A stretch of 64,000 nt of DNA, taken from the NCBI RefSeq assembly GCF_008312935.1, contig NZ_VSZO01000003.1, positions 1 through 64,000 of the forward strand, read 5' to 3'. This document shows, in pieces, positions 36,086 to 46,145 of the stretch. How positions within the stretch are numbered: position 1 is the first letter of the stretch; each line of letters begins with the position of its first letter. Under the pieces are notes generated by a model, which was not told the origin of the DNA, searched no databases, and saw nothing but the letters and a program-made list of their open reading frames with translations. This DNA comes from Roseiconus lacunae (GTDB lineage: Bacteria > Planctomycetota > Planctomycetia > Pirellulales > Pirellulaceae). The position numbers were made by a program, and so were the translations under genes.

Positions 36086-37657
36086 TTATAAATTGACACC
36101 GCCGGCGGCCTGGTGAATTTTCGCATTCACGATGAATAGATCACCGATTGCTTGATGCAGGCCGAGTTCGAGAGTCAGTAACGTTTGGTAGTCCCTTAAC
36201 ACTTGATCGTAGTCGACGGTTCCGTTTGCAAACGCCTCTTGGTTTGTCGTCAACGTTTGTCGCGCTTGAGGTATGATCGTTGATTTGTACAGCGAAGCGG
36301 TTTCGTAGGCACGCGTGGCATCGGCATACAACTCTACGATCAGCGCATCATACTGATCGATAAGTGCTTCGACTTGTTGGTGGGCGGCCTGATGCTGCCA
36401 GCTTGCTTCCCGCCGAATAGCGTTGTACTTCTGGCGAGAGACGGGCAATGTCATTTGCAACCCGATCGCCCACGGATCTTCACCGACGTTGACGACTGGC
36501 GTCCGCGGGCGATTGTCGTCGGTGGCAAAGTAGCTAGCCGATAGCGTGAACTCGGGACGATGACTTAGGCGAGCTACTTCGATTCCCCATCGTGTCGCCT
36601 GGGATCGTAGGCGAGCCGCATGGATTTCCGGTTGGTTCGAGATCGCGCGTCGAAACATCTGTTCGGCATCCACCTGGACGTTTTCCAGCGGCAATGTTTG
36701 CGGTATCAAAACGGCGGTGTTTGCCGGTCGCCCAGCCCAGCGATTTAACTGTGCCAGGTTGGTACGCTTGCGTTGCTCGAGTTGCAGAAGACGCTCTTCG
36801 AGCTTTGATTGTTCGATCGTCCCCAACAGGACATCTCCTTGGTTGCCGGTTCCGATCGCGAACCGTGCGTTGGCAACATCGATCATCGACTGAAGCAATT
36901 GTCGATTAGCTTCGGTCGTTTCTCGCTGCCTTTCAATCACGTACAGCGAAGCCCAGGCAGTCCGTAGCCGCGCATCGATTTCCAGCCGTAGCCGCTGATG
37001 CTCGGCGGCGATCGCCATGGCTTCTAGGCAGACTTGCTTTTGCTGTGCGCTTAGCTTCTCAAGCCAAGGAATCGTTTGGCTAAGTCCGATGTTTGCTCGT
37101 TGTGACCCTGCGGCCGTTTCGATCGGGTTCCCGAACGCATTCACCGAAAATTTTGGATCTGGCAGTTTGTCAACGTAGTGAGATCGTGCTGCCCTGGCAT
37201 GGTACTCGCTCTCAAGTTTCGTCAGCAAAGGGTTTTGCCGCAGAGCCATGTCGATCAGCTCAGTCAGCTCTTGGGTACCGGTGTTTGTCGACGCGTTGGT
37301 TTGCAGTGATGCGGCAGAATCGACCGACATTCGTTCGGCGGCTTCTGTTGCCGAAGCCTGTCCCGTTTGGATGACGTCGGAATCGCTCTCAATCAGTTCC
37401 GCAATGGAGTCGAAGTTAACGCGTTTGACGCCGTTGTTTAATTTATGGTGGCAAGATGCTTGATGGTTCTCATCAATGAAATCTGCCTGATCGGTCACGT
37501 TGTTCACCGTATTGAAATCCGGTGAGGAGTTAACCGTCGGGCTGAGCGCAGTCATCGACGTATTGATCGAAGTCGATGCACATCCGGTTAACCAACTCAC
37601 GACGAGAAGATTTCCGGCAAGTGTTGCGTAGAGAAGATAGTGCTGAAGTGCCCGCAT
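36086..37657 (-). CDS. TolC-like outer-membrane efflux lipoprotein (CusC type)
   Basis: 523 aa. Signal with lipobox LTGC near residue 26. A variable linker of about 100 residues is followed by two OEP (TolC) repeats, each of long coiled helices with a pair of strands: LTELIDMALRQNPLLTKLES, GLSQTIPWLEKLSAQQKQ, LEERLLQLEQRKRTNLAQLN, and the second half EMFRRAISNQPEIHAARLRS, WAIGLQMTLPVSRQKYNAIR. It forms the outer-membrane channel for the RND pump and adaptor encoded downstream on the same strand. The start at 37657 puts the signal exactly at the N-terminus. Confidence 0.88.
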   Translation of the reverse strand: MRALQHYLLYATLAGNLLVVSWLTGCASTSINTSMTALSPTVNSSPDFNTVNNVTDQADFIDENHQASCHHKLNNGVKRVNFDSIAELIESDSDVIQTGQASATEAAERMSVDSAASLQTNASTNTGTQELTELIDMALRQNPLLTKLESEYHARAARSHYVDKLPDPKFSVNAFGNPIETAAGSQRANIGLSQTIPWLEKLSAQQKQVCLEAMAIAAEHQRLRLEIDARLRTAWASLYVIERQRETTEANRQLLQSMIDVANARFAIGTGNQGDVLLGTIEQSKLEERLLQLEQRKRTNLAQLNRWAGRPANTAVLIPQTLPLENVQVDAEQMFRRAISNQPEIHAARLRSQATRWGIEVARLSHRPEFTLSASYFATDDNRPRTPVVNVGEDPWAIGLQMTLPVSRQKYNAIRREASWQHQAAHQQVEALIDQYDALIVELYADATRAYETASLYKSTIIPQARQTLTTNQEAFANGTVDYDQVLRDYQTLLTLELGLHQAIGDLFIVNAKIHQAAGGVNL

Positions 37658-38067
37658 TCATTCGCCTTGGGTTCACTCATTCATTTTTGCGCACAAGCTA
37701 TGTAGATCGCTTATACGAAAGATTCGAATTGCGGCACGGTCCGTTGGATCCATCGGCACGCCAGGCTTAGACGACTCGTCTGTCGTCTCGACTGATCATG
37801 ATTGTCGAACTTAAAGGCCGGTTGTATCGAATAGAGAACCGAGATGGCATGTGGGACACCTTGCCGATGCGGCAGGTACGGGAAAGCAGTCGTCCGGTGG
37901 CGGCTGATAGGGCGATGTGCCGATACCATCGCCGCAAAGCTGCGTGCGGTAAAACTCCATCCTGTGCTTGGGCAGCCGAAGGGTTTGGGAGGCAAGCTCA
38001 ATAGCGGTTGCTTCGAGCAAACGACAAAGCAAGTCGTTTTTCCCTGGCAAGAGAGTATGTTGCTCGT
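37658..38067. other. 410-bp intergenic region
   Basis: It must carry the promoter of the TolC-like gene (minus strand). Short frames on both strands (for example 37811-38050 minus) show no motif. It ends in an eight-base G run that forms the Pro-Pro end of the next gene. Confidence 0.4.
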
Positions 38068-39591
38068 TTAGGGGGGGGCAAGTTTAGACGGTTGCAGACC
38101 GCAGCGTCGAAATTCCGCACTTGCGATGATGGTTTTAGACCGCAGTGCTTCAACGCGTCTCTCGTTGATTTCGTTGAGCTGTTGAATCGCATCTTCGTCC
38201 CCTATCTCTCCACGCGATTGTGCGTAAACGGTGCGGATTGCGTTCCATGCGAATGCTTCCAACGGCCGCCGAAGTTTTTCAAGGTGCGTCACTATTTCGG
38301 AAAGCTCACGATCGGACGGGAGAGTTCCGGTGTTCATCGATTGTCCGATTTGCTGCGTTTGTTGGACCCGCTTACTACGCCGGGCCAGGCGATCGGCGTC
38401 ATCGTCAAGACCGAGCTGCCGGAGTACCTCCGAAAGCTTGCGGTAGCTAATCGCATCGGTCGGATTGGTCTCGACGGCACGGCAAAATGATTCAATCGCA
38501 TCTCGATGCTTCGACTCGTGGACTTGTAACATCCCAATCGCATGCCAAGCGTCAGCGGTAAAGTCGGAGGTGTGTTCATGATTGAGTGAGTTGTACCAAC
38601 GCGTCAGTGCCGTGTAGTCTTTCTGGTGGGCGTATATTCGTCCTAGCAATCCTTGTTCTTGTGATGTGGTTGTCGGCGAAGATTCCAGCGTTTTTCTCGC
38701 AGCGTTCCACTTGCCATTGCTAATCTCTTGTCGCGCGTGGCCGAGCCGAGCGATGGGGGCTTCGTAGGTTTCACTCGCCTCTGGCTGTGGAGCGTTCATT
38801 GCCAGTGGATGTAGCAAGTTTAACATCGCTCGTAATTCAACCTCTTCGACGTTGCCAAGTTCACAGAGCTTGAGCAAGTGATTTGCTGCTTCGATTCTTC
38901 TTCCTTGTCGAAGGTACAATTGGGCAAGCTTGCGATGAACGATCGGACCGTCGTCGATTTCTTTCAGTAATGTAAGGAAGCGAGTCTCGGCGTCGTCCCA
39001 TCGCCCCGCTTCGACGAGCCATTCCGCCGTTTGCCCAAGAATCGGCAGGCGTGCTTCCGGCGTCGATTCGGCGAGGTTGTCCAGCATGAGGATTGCCTCA
39101 TGGAATCGATTCCGTTCTGCCAGCACACGGGCGGTCAGGTAAACCGTCTGCGAGTCCTCCGGGGCCAGACGCTTTGCTTGGCGAGCCAGCCGAAACGCTA
39201 GGTCGTTCTCGCCGGTTTCCAATGCTTCGATGATGGCTTGATGAACTGCTTCAATGTCAATAGGCGTGGACTTGATCGCATCTGCGGCCTCTACGGACCC
39301 AGCCGGAGACGAAGAGCCTTCCGGGGCACGCGGCGAACGCGGCGTAGGAATCTGCTCAGCCGACAAAGTACCTGTGGGCGAAGACTGTGCTTCGTAATGA
39401 CTACTGGCCGCTGAATTGATTGACGAATTATCTTTGGTCAGTTCGGGGCTCGGTAGCGGTGGATCCTGCGGTGGGGACGATTCGCGTTTCGTGCAACCTG
39501 CAAGGCAGAGGGACACGACAATCGCAAGAATGTGTGTCGATGATCGAACAACTGGTGTGAATCGATTCTTGGAGGTTGATTTACTGATCAT
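38068..39591 (-). CDS. TPR-repeat lipoprotein
   Basis: 507 aa from the ATG at 39591 (the frame extends to 39780, but only this start places the signal first). Signal with lipobox SLCLAGC near residue 31, then a Pro/Ser-rich linker to about 110. TPR-like units follow to the end: VYLTARVLAERNRFHEAILM, LPILGQTAEWLVEAGRWDDA, IVHRKLAQLYLRQGRRIEAA, WHAIGMLQVHESKHRDAIES and AISYRKLSEVLRQLGLDDDA. Its start overlaps the end of the multihaem cytochrome by 11 bp, so the two are translated together; I infer a scaffold for a periplasmic redox complex. Confidence 0.82.
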   Translation of the reverse strand: MISKSTSKNRFTPVVRSSTHILAIVVSLCLAGCTKRESSPPQDPPLPSPELTKDNSSINSAASSHYEAQSSPTGTLSAEQIPTPRSPRAPEGSSSPAGSVEAADAIKSTPIDIEAVHQAIIEALETGENDLAFRLARQAKRLAPEDSQTVYLTARVLAERNRFHEAILMLDNLAESTPEARLPILGQTAEWLVEAGRWDDAETRFLTLLKEIDDGPIVHRKLAQLYLRQGRRIEAANHLLKLCELGNVEEVELRAMLNLLHPLAMNAPQPEASETYEAPIARLGHARQEISNGKWNAARKTLESSPTTTSQEQGLLGRIYAHQKDYTALTRWYNSLNHEHTSDFTADAWHAIGMLQVHESKHRDAIESFCRAVETNPTDAISYRKLSEVLRQLGLDDDADRLARRSKRVQQTQQIGQSMNTGTLPSDRELSEIVTHLEKLRRPLEAFAWNAIRTVYAQSRGEIGDEDAIQQLNEINERRVEALRSKTIIASAEFRRCGLQPSKLAPP

Positions 39592-40768
39592 CGCGAACTC
39601 GAATCCAATGATCGTGAAATCCGATGTGCAGTCCCGGCAGTTCCTTTTCCGGCATGTGGCACCTGATGCAATCGGTTTGCGGTGAGACAGGGCAGGCGAC
39701 ATGGTCACTCTCTGACTCTTGATGGCATTCGATGCACGTCGCTTCGTACTGCGTTTTGGAAACGTCCTTAAAGGATTCATGCGGATTGTGGCACGTCGAG
39801 CAGGTGAAGTCCCCGTCTGATTTCAAATAGCAAGCACTGCGCAGCAAACCGACTGGTTGAAAGCGTACAAGTTCATCGGGGTAGTCTCGAAGTTTTTTTC
39901 GTGAGATTGTCAGCGGCAAGCGATGGCAGTCACCGCATAGTTGAATTTCCGCTTCGACGTCCCAATCTGATTTGCCCACCGAGAATTTAGGTGGATTTGG
40001 CGACAGGCGTGCTTGTCTAACGTGCTCACTTGCCGGCCCATGACATTTCTCGCAGTTCACGTTGCCGACTAAATTCGTAATCGATTGATCTTCGATGGTG
40101 CCTTGGGTTGTGTGACAGTAAACGCATTTCTCCATCACGATCCCTTCGTGCTTGAGTCCGAAGAATTCGGCGGGGATGCGTGGCGAACCGGGATCTTCTT
40201 GAGGCGTTGGGCCGAGGGCTCCGGTGGCTTTAAACCAGGACGCGCGATGCTCGATGGCAATGGTACCACCCTTCGTATCGGGAATCAGCGAGATCAGCGT
40301 GACCGCACCTTTGGGTGAACCGAGTGCATAGTCCAATCGAAACGGACGGTCACCGAATTTCTTTGGGATGGTGACGTACAGTCCCGATTCGTCGCGGTGG
40401 TAATGATAGGTGCCGTATGGTTCGCCGGCGTCGTAGGTTTGCCCGTCGAAGAGTTCTGCGATTGCCGGATCGTTTGCCAGCGAGAATGTCGAGTGATGTC
40501 CATGCCGGGCATGTAATTGATAGTTTGTCGCATGGCATTCACGACAGGCATCGCGGCCCACGTAAGTTGGCTCGCCGTAGTTCGCGGCGGCAGCGTTCGC
40601 GGCGGCAGCGAGCTTGGGTTGGTCGTTTGTCACCGGTAACGACTGGTCCGCTTGACTGCTTTTATCTGAAACGCTGATGCCGGTTAGTAGTCCACCCGCG
40701 ACCACGATCATGGTCAACAGGAATGCGATTGGCAGCAATGCAGTCGCGAGGTTTGCAAGCTGTTTCAA
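39581..40768 (-). CDS. Seven-haem c-type cytochrome
   Basis: About 395 aa. Seven CxxCH haem sites are visible: CRECH, CVYCH, CEKCH, CGDCH, CSTCH, CIECH, CIRCH. Their spacing and the pattern YVGRDACRECH...NPHESFKDV fit the cytochrome c554/tetrahaem-like group often found beside TPR proteins in planctomycetes. The frame is open to 40948, but that start lies within the terminator of the neighbouring gene. A TTG at 40768 opens a perfect signal (KQLANLATALLPIAFLLTMI), so I choose it. Electron donor or acceptor is unknown. It overlaps the downstream TPR lipoprotein. Confidence 0.82.
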   Translation of the reverse strand: MKQLANLATALLPIAFLLTMIVVAGGLLTGISVSDKSSQADQSLPVTNDQPKLAAAANAAAANYGEPTYVGRDACRECHATNYQLHARHGHHSTFSLANDPAIAELFDGQTYDAGEPYGTYHYHRDESGLYVTIPKKFGDRPFRLDYALGSPKGAVTLISLIPDTKGGTIAIEHRASWFKATGALGPTPQEDPGSPRIPAEFFGLKHEGIVMEKCVYCHTTQGTIEDQSITNLVGNVNCEKCHGPASEHVRQARLSPNPPKFSVGKSDWDVEAEIQLCGDCHRLPLTISRKKLRDYPDELVRFQPVGLLRSACYLKSDGDFTCSTCHNPHESFKDVSKTQYEATCIECHQESESDHVACPVSPQTDCIRCHMPEKELPGLHIGFHDHWIRVRDDQ

Positions 40769-40924
40769 TGAAATGATCGGGAAGCACGAGGACGAGAGCC
40801 GAAGGGCACGATCATCGATAATTTTATTCGACGTCGCCAAGATCCTCTTTATCTTAACGAAAAGGTCGATGTACGCGGACCGAATGTCACTTGAATCGCT
40901 GTTTGTGTGAGAGCAATGGACCAC

Positions 40925-40962
40925 AAAAAAACCTCGCTCACGAATCATGAGCGAGGTTTACT
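40925..40962 (-). terminator. Rho-independent terminator of the DUF1559 gene
   Basis: Read on the minus strand, the stem ACCTCGCTCATG/CGTGAGCGAGGT is followed by seven T. It begins 28 bp after the stop of the DUF1559 gene and separates it from the cytochrome gene downstream. Confidence 0.88.
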
Positions 40963-40990
40963 AGAGGATCATAACAGAGCGGGAAGAAAC

Positions 40991-42274
40991 TTACTGGTTC
41001 AGTTGTTCTTCGATCACTTCTTTCGCACCACGGCTACCGAGCGCTCCCCACAAGCCGTAGGGGCTCTTCTTGCCGGGACGGTTGGGGACGTCGGTCGGTG
41101 CAACATAGCGCGCACCGATTGTTGGGGCACGTTGGTCACCGGCTTCGATCGAATCGGTGATGAATGTGACCGCACCGTCACCCATCAGGATGTGGACCCC
41201 ACCTTGGTGGCGACTACTCGGCGGGCAAGTCCCGACGTTGTCGTACCAGTGTGCTTCACACATTTCGGCATTTGGCGGACGAATGGTGTGCATCCCGGTC
41301 ATGGTCATTGCTGCCCACGCCCAGTTCATACCGCGTCCGTTAGCACCGTCCATGAAACGGGTCGGTTCGGTACATCCGGTCGAACCGGTGTCGCACCAGA
41401 ACGACGGCGATTCGGGATCGATCCAGTTGTTGTCGACGCACAGCATCGGCTGTTGCTCGATTTCCCAGCTAGTCGTGACGGCGGCAAGCGCGCTTCGTTT
41501 GTCGCGATCGCCCAGGTCGGTGATGATTTCGCCACCGGCGACGGTGTTAGAAAGACCGTCCAAAATGTCACGGAACTTCGTCGATTTCTTACGCGAGAAG
41601 AAACCTCGGTCGGTTGCTTGGAACCAGACGGCGCGCCAATTGTCACCGGGGGTCAAGTTACCGTTCTTGGGACCGTGATCCCAGACTTGCGTCCACGAAT
41701 CACCCAGGCAAACGGCGTAATTGGTACGTCCACCAGCAGGGGCGCCCGTGCCAGGGTCGCTGGGGCAACGAAGCGTTGGGATTTCCGTCGACCATGGGAT
41801 GAAGCGACGCGACTCGCCGCCTTCCCGGTCAAGACGGGGGTTAGGGCCCATCGAAGTCCAACTGCCAAGCGTGCCGGCGGCACGCGGAAGCGGTTGATCG
41901 TTCAGTGTCTTTGTCCCCGGCGAAACGATCGAATCCCAAAGGCCTTGTTGCTCCAAAAACGGCATCATCCCAACGAACGCACTGAGCTCTTCGTTGTTGG
42001 TGGTCGTCGAACCTTCCCACCAGTTGGTGTTGCCGTCCAAAATCCCAAGCCCCGTTCCGCCGTTCTGACGAGGGAGCTCTTTGTACGCAGAGTGGTAGTT
42101 GTGCATTGCCAAACCAATCTGCTTGAAGTTGTTACTACAACTCATTCGACGTGCAGCTTCGCGAGCTGCTTGAACCGCCGGCAGGAGAAGTCCTACCAGG
42201 ATCCCAATAATTGCGATGACGACAAGTAATTCCACCAAGGTGAAACCACTAGCCAATTTCCTTCCTCGATGCAT
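40991..42274 (-). CDS. DUF1559 protein with prepilin-type N-terminus
   Basis: 427 aa, typical of the large DUF1559 family restricted mainly to Planctomycetes and relatives. The N-terminus has a leader of eight residues, then the prepilin methylation motif and hydrophobic helix ([20 protein letters not shown], then [20 protein letters not shown]), as in pseudopilins. The body carries [20 protein letters not shown] and the C-terminal H-x9-G segment ([19 protein letters not shown]). The role is unknown; a pseudopilin-like surface or secretion component is the usual proposal. A strong terminator follows. The upstream 150 bp are shared with the divergent TPR/UnbV gene. Confidence 0.95.
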   Translation of the reverse strand: MHRGRKLASGFTLVELLVVIAIIGILVGLLLPAVQAAREAARRMSCSNNFKQIGLAMHNYHSAYKELPRQNGGTGLGILDGNTNWWEGSTTTNNEELSAFVGMMPFLEQQGLWDSIVSPGTKTLNDQPLPRAAGTLGSWTSMGPNPRLDREGGESRRFIPWSTEIPTLRCPSDPGTGAPAGGRTNYAVCLGDSWTQVWDHGPKNGNLTPGDNWRAVWFQATDRGFFSRKKSTKFRDILDGLSNTVAGGEIITDLGDRDKRSALAAVTTSWEIEQQPMLCVDNNWIDPESPSFWCDTGSTGCTEPTRFMDGANGRGMNWAWAAMTMTGMHTIRPPNAEMCEAHWYDNVGTCPPSSRHQGGVHILMGDGAVTFITDSIEAGDQRAPTIGARYVAPTDVPNRPGKKSPYGLWGALGSRGAKEVIEEQLNQ

Positions 42275-42430
42275 CTACAATCTCCCGGAAATTAAGTAAA
42301 GAAATGAAACCATCACGCGAGACAGCGTGGTTCCGAAACCGTAAGATAGCGCACAAGCCATTAATATAGGCATACGGGGGTTGGATCATGCGTAAACCAC
42401 TTGCAAATTCACGAAAAAGGTGAGTTTTTT

Positions 42431-45400
42431 GTGAAAAAGACAAGAACAAGTTCTGTGGAGGGGTGTTGGCTTGGTTCTTCTTGGCGGTTGGTTGCGTGCG
42501 TGTGTTGGGCGATCGTCATCCCACTCGGATTTTGCCGGTGTGATCGAACGACGAATAATTTCTCTTCGCCCGCTGAGCAGACACAACATCAAGTCGTTGA
42601 GGCCGATAAATCGGCCGCCGATCGAATGCGTGAAGCGGTCGCTCGCCGTGATTGGGAAGATGCCGAACTGGCGTCTCGGCAAGCATTAATTGAGGAACCT
42701 GGCGACCCGGATTTGATCACCCTCGCTGCCGGCATCGCGGCTTTTCAAGATCGAAAACGCGAAGCGGCGAAAATGTTGGTCGAGGCCGCCGAGGTCGCCG
42801 AGTACCAGCCGTTAGAGCGAATTGATTCGGCGGTACGCGGCCTGATGGATGTGGGAGAAATCTATGCCGCGATCGAGCTGTTGGAAACCTCGCTAAAGCA
42901 ATTTCCCGAACGCGATGCCCAACGCCAAGTCTTGGTCGGGTTTTACAACGAGGTGCAACGTGGTGAGATGGTGCCACCGCATTTGTGGCAGTTGATCAAG
43001 CGTCGGCATTTCAGTTTGCCGCTCTTGCTCACCACAACGGAACGGTCCTCACGTCGACTTTCTGATTCATCATCGCAGCGCCTGCTGGAGCGGAACCCCC
43101 ACGATCATCGTGTTCGATTGTCCGAAGCGTTTCTTTCGCTCTATCGTCGGGACTTTGTTTCAGCCGCGGGGACGTTGCAACAAATTTTGGAACATCATCC
43201 AGACTTTGCCCCGGCGTACGCGATGTATGGACAGGCGTTGTCGGGGATGTTGCGATTCGACGAATTCGATCAATGGGTCAGCAACGCCCCTGTCGGCGTG
43301 AGAAACTATGCGGACTACTGGTTGACTATCGGTGACTTTCTCGCCAATCAGAGACAACTTGATCAAGCAACGCGGGCGTATTGGGAAGCCTGTCAGCGCG
43401 ATCCGGCTCGAGGTCTGGCCTGGGACCGCCTTCGGTTGTCAGCGATGCAACTGAAGGAATCAGAATCCGAAAACGCCGATTTAGTTACAGACACCGCTCT
43501 CGCCGCCATCGAAGCTCATGCGAAAGGATTGATCGTCGTCCGTGATGCGTTCAATGACTTCTGCGGAAATTCTAAGGACAGTCAACGTGCGGCGACGAAG
43601 GTAGCGCGGGGCTTGTTAGACGTCGGGCGGACCTGGGAGGCTGAGGCTTGGTCGGCGCTGGCACTGAATTTCAAGAACGAACCATCCCCAGACCTTTCTG
43701 GTTTGCGTGAACAGATCATTGCCACATTGCGGCGAGATGCGAGTTGGGTTTCGAAGTCGACTCCCGGACTCCAGGTCGACTTTTCGTTCTTGCCCGAGCC
43801 GGAGCTTGGGCAGCTTCGGTTTGCATCTTCTGACATGCTGGTCCCTGAACTGCTCAGCCATGACCACATTCGTTTGCGATCATCTGGAAACGACTGGGGA
43901 CTACAATCGATCGGGGTCGGTAATGACCCAAGCGATCCCAAACTCGCACCGCTGATACGATCGACCGGGGCCGGAGGTGGGATGCTGGACTATGACCTCG
44001 ACGGTTTCGCCGACCTGATCGTCGTCAACGCCGGTGGGACAATGTTGCAAGCGGACTCGATGCCCAACCAATTGCTCCGCAACGACGGTCGCCAGTTCTA
44101 TGATGTCAGTGATCAAGCGGCGGTCGCCGACCGGCGTTTTGGCCAGGGCGTTTCGGTCGGTGATTTTAACGAGGACGGGTTTCCTGATCTGTTCATCGCG
44201 AATCTTGGGGTGAATCAATTGCTGCGCAACAATGGCGATGGTTCGTTCACCGACTGTAGTTCGCTGATCGCCGATTCGGTCGCCGCCCAATGGTCGACTT
44301 CGGCCGCCTTTGCGGACTTAAACCGAGATGGTCTCGCCGACCTTTTCGTGGCACAGTATTGCCAGGCAGTCGATAGTTTAAAGGATGCTTGCCCTAACAA
44401 GGCGGGAGAACCGGGGCCATGCCACCCCATGGTTTTTGCCGGCGATGTTGACCAAGTTTACGAGAGTCTCGGATCGGGCGAGTTTGAAAATGTCTCTCAG
44501 CGATGGTTCGCCGATCAGGTCCCGGGACGTGGTCTGGGAGTTTTGGCAGGTCGGTTGGACAAACGTCAAATGGGCGTGTTTGTTGCCAATGATATGACGC
44601 GCAATGCCTATTACATCGCCCCGGCGGCTTCAGAAACCAAGCTTGAAGACCGGGCAACGGCAAGCGGGATCGCTGTCGACGGTCAATCTCTGGCGCAAGC
44701 GTCGATGGGGATCGCCGCGAGTGATTTCGATCATGACGGAGATCTCGATCTTTATGTCACGGGATTCGGCCGCGAGTACAACATCTTTTACGAACAGGTC
44801 GTGCCGGGCGTTTGGGAAGACGCGACCGCCAAGCTGGGCTTGGTCGAACCGACCTTGTCATGGGTTGGGTTCGGAACCCAGGCCATCGATCTGGACAACG
44901 ACGGACTTGATGAACTGGTCGTAACCAACGGAAACATCGGACAATTCGCTGAACCTGGCGCTGACCGCTACGAACAACCCCTGCAGGTATTTCGCCGCGG
45001 AGAGCAGGGACGCTTCGAAGAACTTGAGGATGATTCTTGGGGCGAATACTTCAAGCGGGATCATGTCGGTCGCGCGTTGTGGACTTCCGACGTCAATCGT
45101 GACGGACGCAACGATCTCTTTGTCACCGAGACGCGATCCTCCATCGGTTTACTGATCAATGAAACCAAGACAGAGGGGCACGTGATTGCGTTTCAGGTGA
45201 TCGGAACAAACTCCAGTCGCGACGCCGTCGGGACCGTGATCGAGTTCTACGTCAACGGGACGCCCCGAACGCTATGGCGTCTGGCGGGCGACGGATATTT
45301 ATGCAGCAACGAGAAACAGCTGCTCTGCGGGCTCGGCTCGGCCGATCAGGTGACTGAGGTGAAGGTGACTTGGCCAGATGGTTCGATCGAAAGCTTGGGT

Positions 45401-45472
45401 CGCCTCGAAGCTGACCGGGCTTACCTGATCGTCGAGGGGCAACGCGAGGCATTCGAATCGTTTCAGTACTGA
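42431..45472 (+). CDS. TPR, FG-GAP/VCBS and ASPIC/UnbV domain lipoprotein
   Basis: 1013 aa. The GTG at 42431 follows AAGGTGAG 6 bp upstream; the frame is open to 42401 only through TTG. The N-terminus has a signal ending in CRCD, possibly a lipobox. Residues 50-420 are TPR-like helices. The C-terminal half is a CRTAC1-type propeller with calcium-binding repeats: DYDLDGFADLIVVN, DFNEDGFPDLFIAN, DLNRDGLADLFVAQ, DFDHDGDLDLYVTG, DLDNDGLDELVVTN and DVNRDGRNDLFVTE. The ASPIC/UnbV domain ends it (GLGSADQVTEVKVTWPDGSI). The usual GYLSQ of that domain is GYLCSNEK here. Likely surface-exposed. It is divergent from the DUF1559 gene. Confidence 0.9.
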   Translation: MKKTRTSSVEGCWLGSSWRLVACVCWAIVIPLGFCRCDRTTNNFSSPAEQTQHQVVEADKSAADRMREAVARRDWEDAELASRQALIEEPGDPDLITLAAGIAAFQDRKREAAKMLVEAAEVAEYQPLERIDSAVRGLMDVGEIYAAIELLETSLKQFPERDAQRQVLVGFYNEVQRGEMVPPHLWQLIKRRHFSLPLLLTTTERSSRRLSDSSSQRLLERNPHDHRVRLSEAFLSLYRRDFVSAAGTLQQILEHHPDFAPAYAMYGQALSGMLRFDEFDQWVSNAPVGVRNYADYWLTIGDFLANQRQLDQATRAYWEACQRDPARGLAWDRLRLSAMQLKESESENADLVTDTALAAIEAHAKGLIVVRDAFNDFCGNSKDSQRAATKVARGLLDVGRTWEAEAWSALALNFKNEPSPDLSGLREQIIATLRRDASWVSKSTPGLQVDFSFLPEPELGQLRFASSDMLVPELLSHDHIRLRSSGNDWGLQSIGVGNDPSDPKLAPLIRSTGAGGGMLDYDLDGFADLIVVNAGGTMLQADSMPNQLLRNDGRQFYDVSDQAAVADRRFGQGVSVGDFNEDGFPDLFIANLGVNQLLRNNGDGSFTDCSSLIADSVAAQWSTSAAFADLNRDGLADLFVAQYCQAVDSLKDACPNKAGEPGPCHPMVFAGDVDQVYESLGSGEFENVSQRWFADQVPGRGLGVLAGRLDKRQMGVFVANDMTRNAYYIAPAASETKLEDRATASGIAVDGQSLAQASMGIAASDFDHDGDLDLYVTGFGREYNIFYEQVVPGVWEDATAKLGLVEPTLSWVGFGTQAIDLDNDGLDELVVTNGNIGQFAEPGADRYEQPLQVFRRGEQGRFEELEDDSWGEYFKRDHVGRALWTSDVNRDGRNDLFVTETRSSIGLLINETKTEGHVIAFQVIGTNSSRDAVGTVIEFYVNGTPRTLWRLAGDGYLCSNEKQLLCGLGSADQVTEVKVTWPDGSIESLGRLEADRAYLIVEGQREAFESFQY

Positions 45473-45501
45473 GGCTGTTAGCCGATAGAGGATCAGGACC
45501 G

Positions 45502-45951
45502 ATGAATCTGTTGCAACTATTGGGACTCGCGCGTTTACCCGCCGAAGCGGATCAGTTGATCCCTCCACAAGATCGGAGCATTGTTTATGAGCATCTCTGG
45601 TGCTCGATCACGTTGGTCAACTTTAGCTCGCCCAATCGTGTTTGTCGTTGGAAACGCCAATGGTTCGCCGGTTCGTTTGCGATCTCTCAAGATCGGCTGA
45701 TCGCGTTTCGTGGCTGGCGCCGGATGATCAATCTTTCTTTCGATGATCCGAGGTTTCGCGAGGTGATGTTTTCGCTTGATCGTCAGACACTCATCATCGA
45801 ACACGACGCCAGTTTATTCCGCGACGACTGGTCAGGTTCGATCGAATACCGGTTTCGAATTCCCGATGTGTTACCGGTTGTTGAGCAGCTTGAGCGAGTC
45901 ACCGTTGTCGCGCAATCAACGATGGGAGTTGATTTCTCCGAGGGCTCGTAG
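45502..45951 (+). CDS. Hypothetical protein
   Basis: 149 aa, ATG at 45502, 29 bp after the previous gene, likely same transcript. No signal or membrane segment. The sequence is beta-rich and aromatic (VYEHLWCSITLVNFSS, WKRQWFAGSFAIS, LIAFRGWRRMINLSF) and ends with DVLPVVEQLERVTVVAQ. It resembles a small PH-like or lipocalin-like domain by strand pattern only. I do not recognise it. Confidence 0.65.
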   Translation: MNLLQLLGLARLPAEADQLIPPQDRSIVYEHLWCSITLVNFSSPNRVCRWKRQWFAGSFAISQDRLIAFRGWRRMINLSFDDPRFREVMFSLDRQTLIIEHDASLFRDDWSGSIEYRFRIPDVLPVVEQLERVTVVAQSTMGVDFSEGS

Positions 45952-46145
45952 CGTCTTCTCGTCGAACCGACTTTATCCGATCTTGCATCATGTTCGGTCA
46001 GCTATCTCGACTGGGTACGTTGGAATCAGCTGAGGTTATCTTCCGCAACGATATACCGCCAAGACGCGACGTAGAAAGTCCAGAAGAAGGTGGCCGAGCG
46101 TGCCGCTTGACCGGATGATTCCCAACGTTGTCCCCGAGAGTTCCT

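Noticed and set aside
40907..42229. 440-codon forward frame antisense to the DUF1559 gene
   Set aside because: It is Arg/Thr/Gly-rich, lacks motifs, begins in the cytochrome frame region and runs through the terminator; the opposite strand codes a clear DUF1559 protein.
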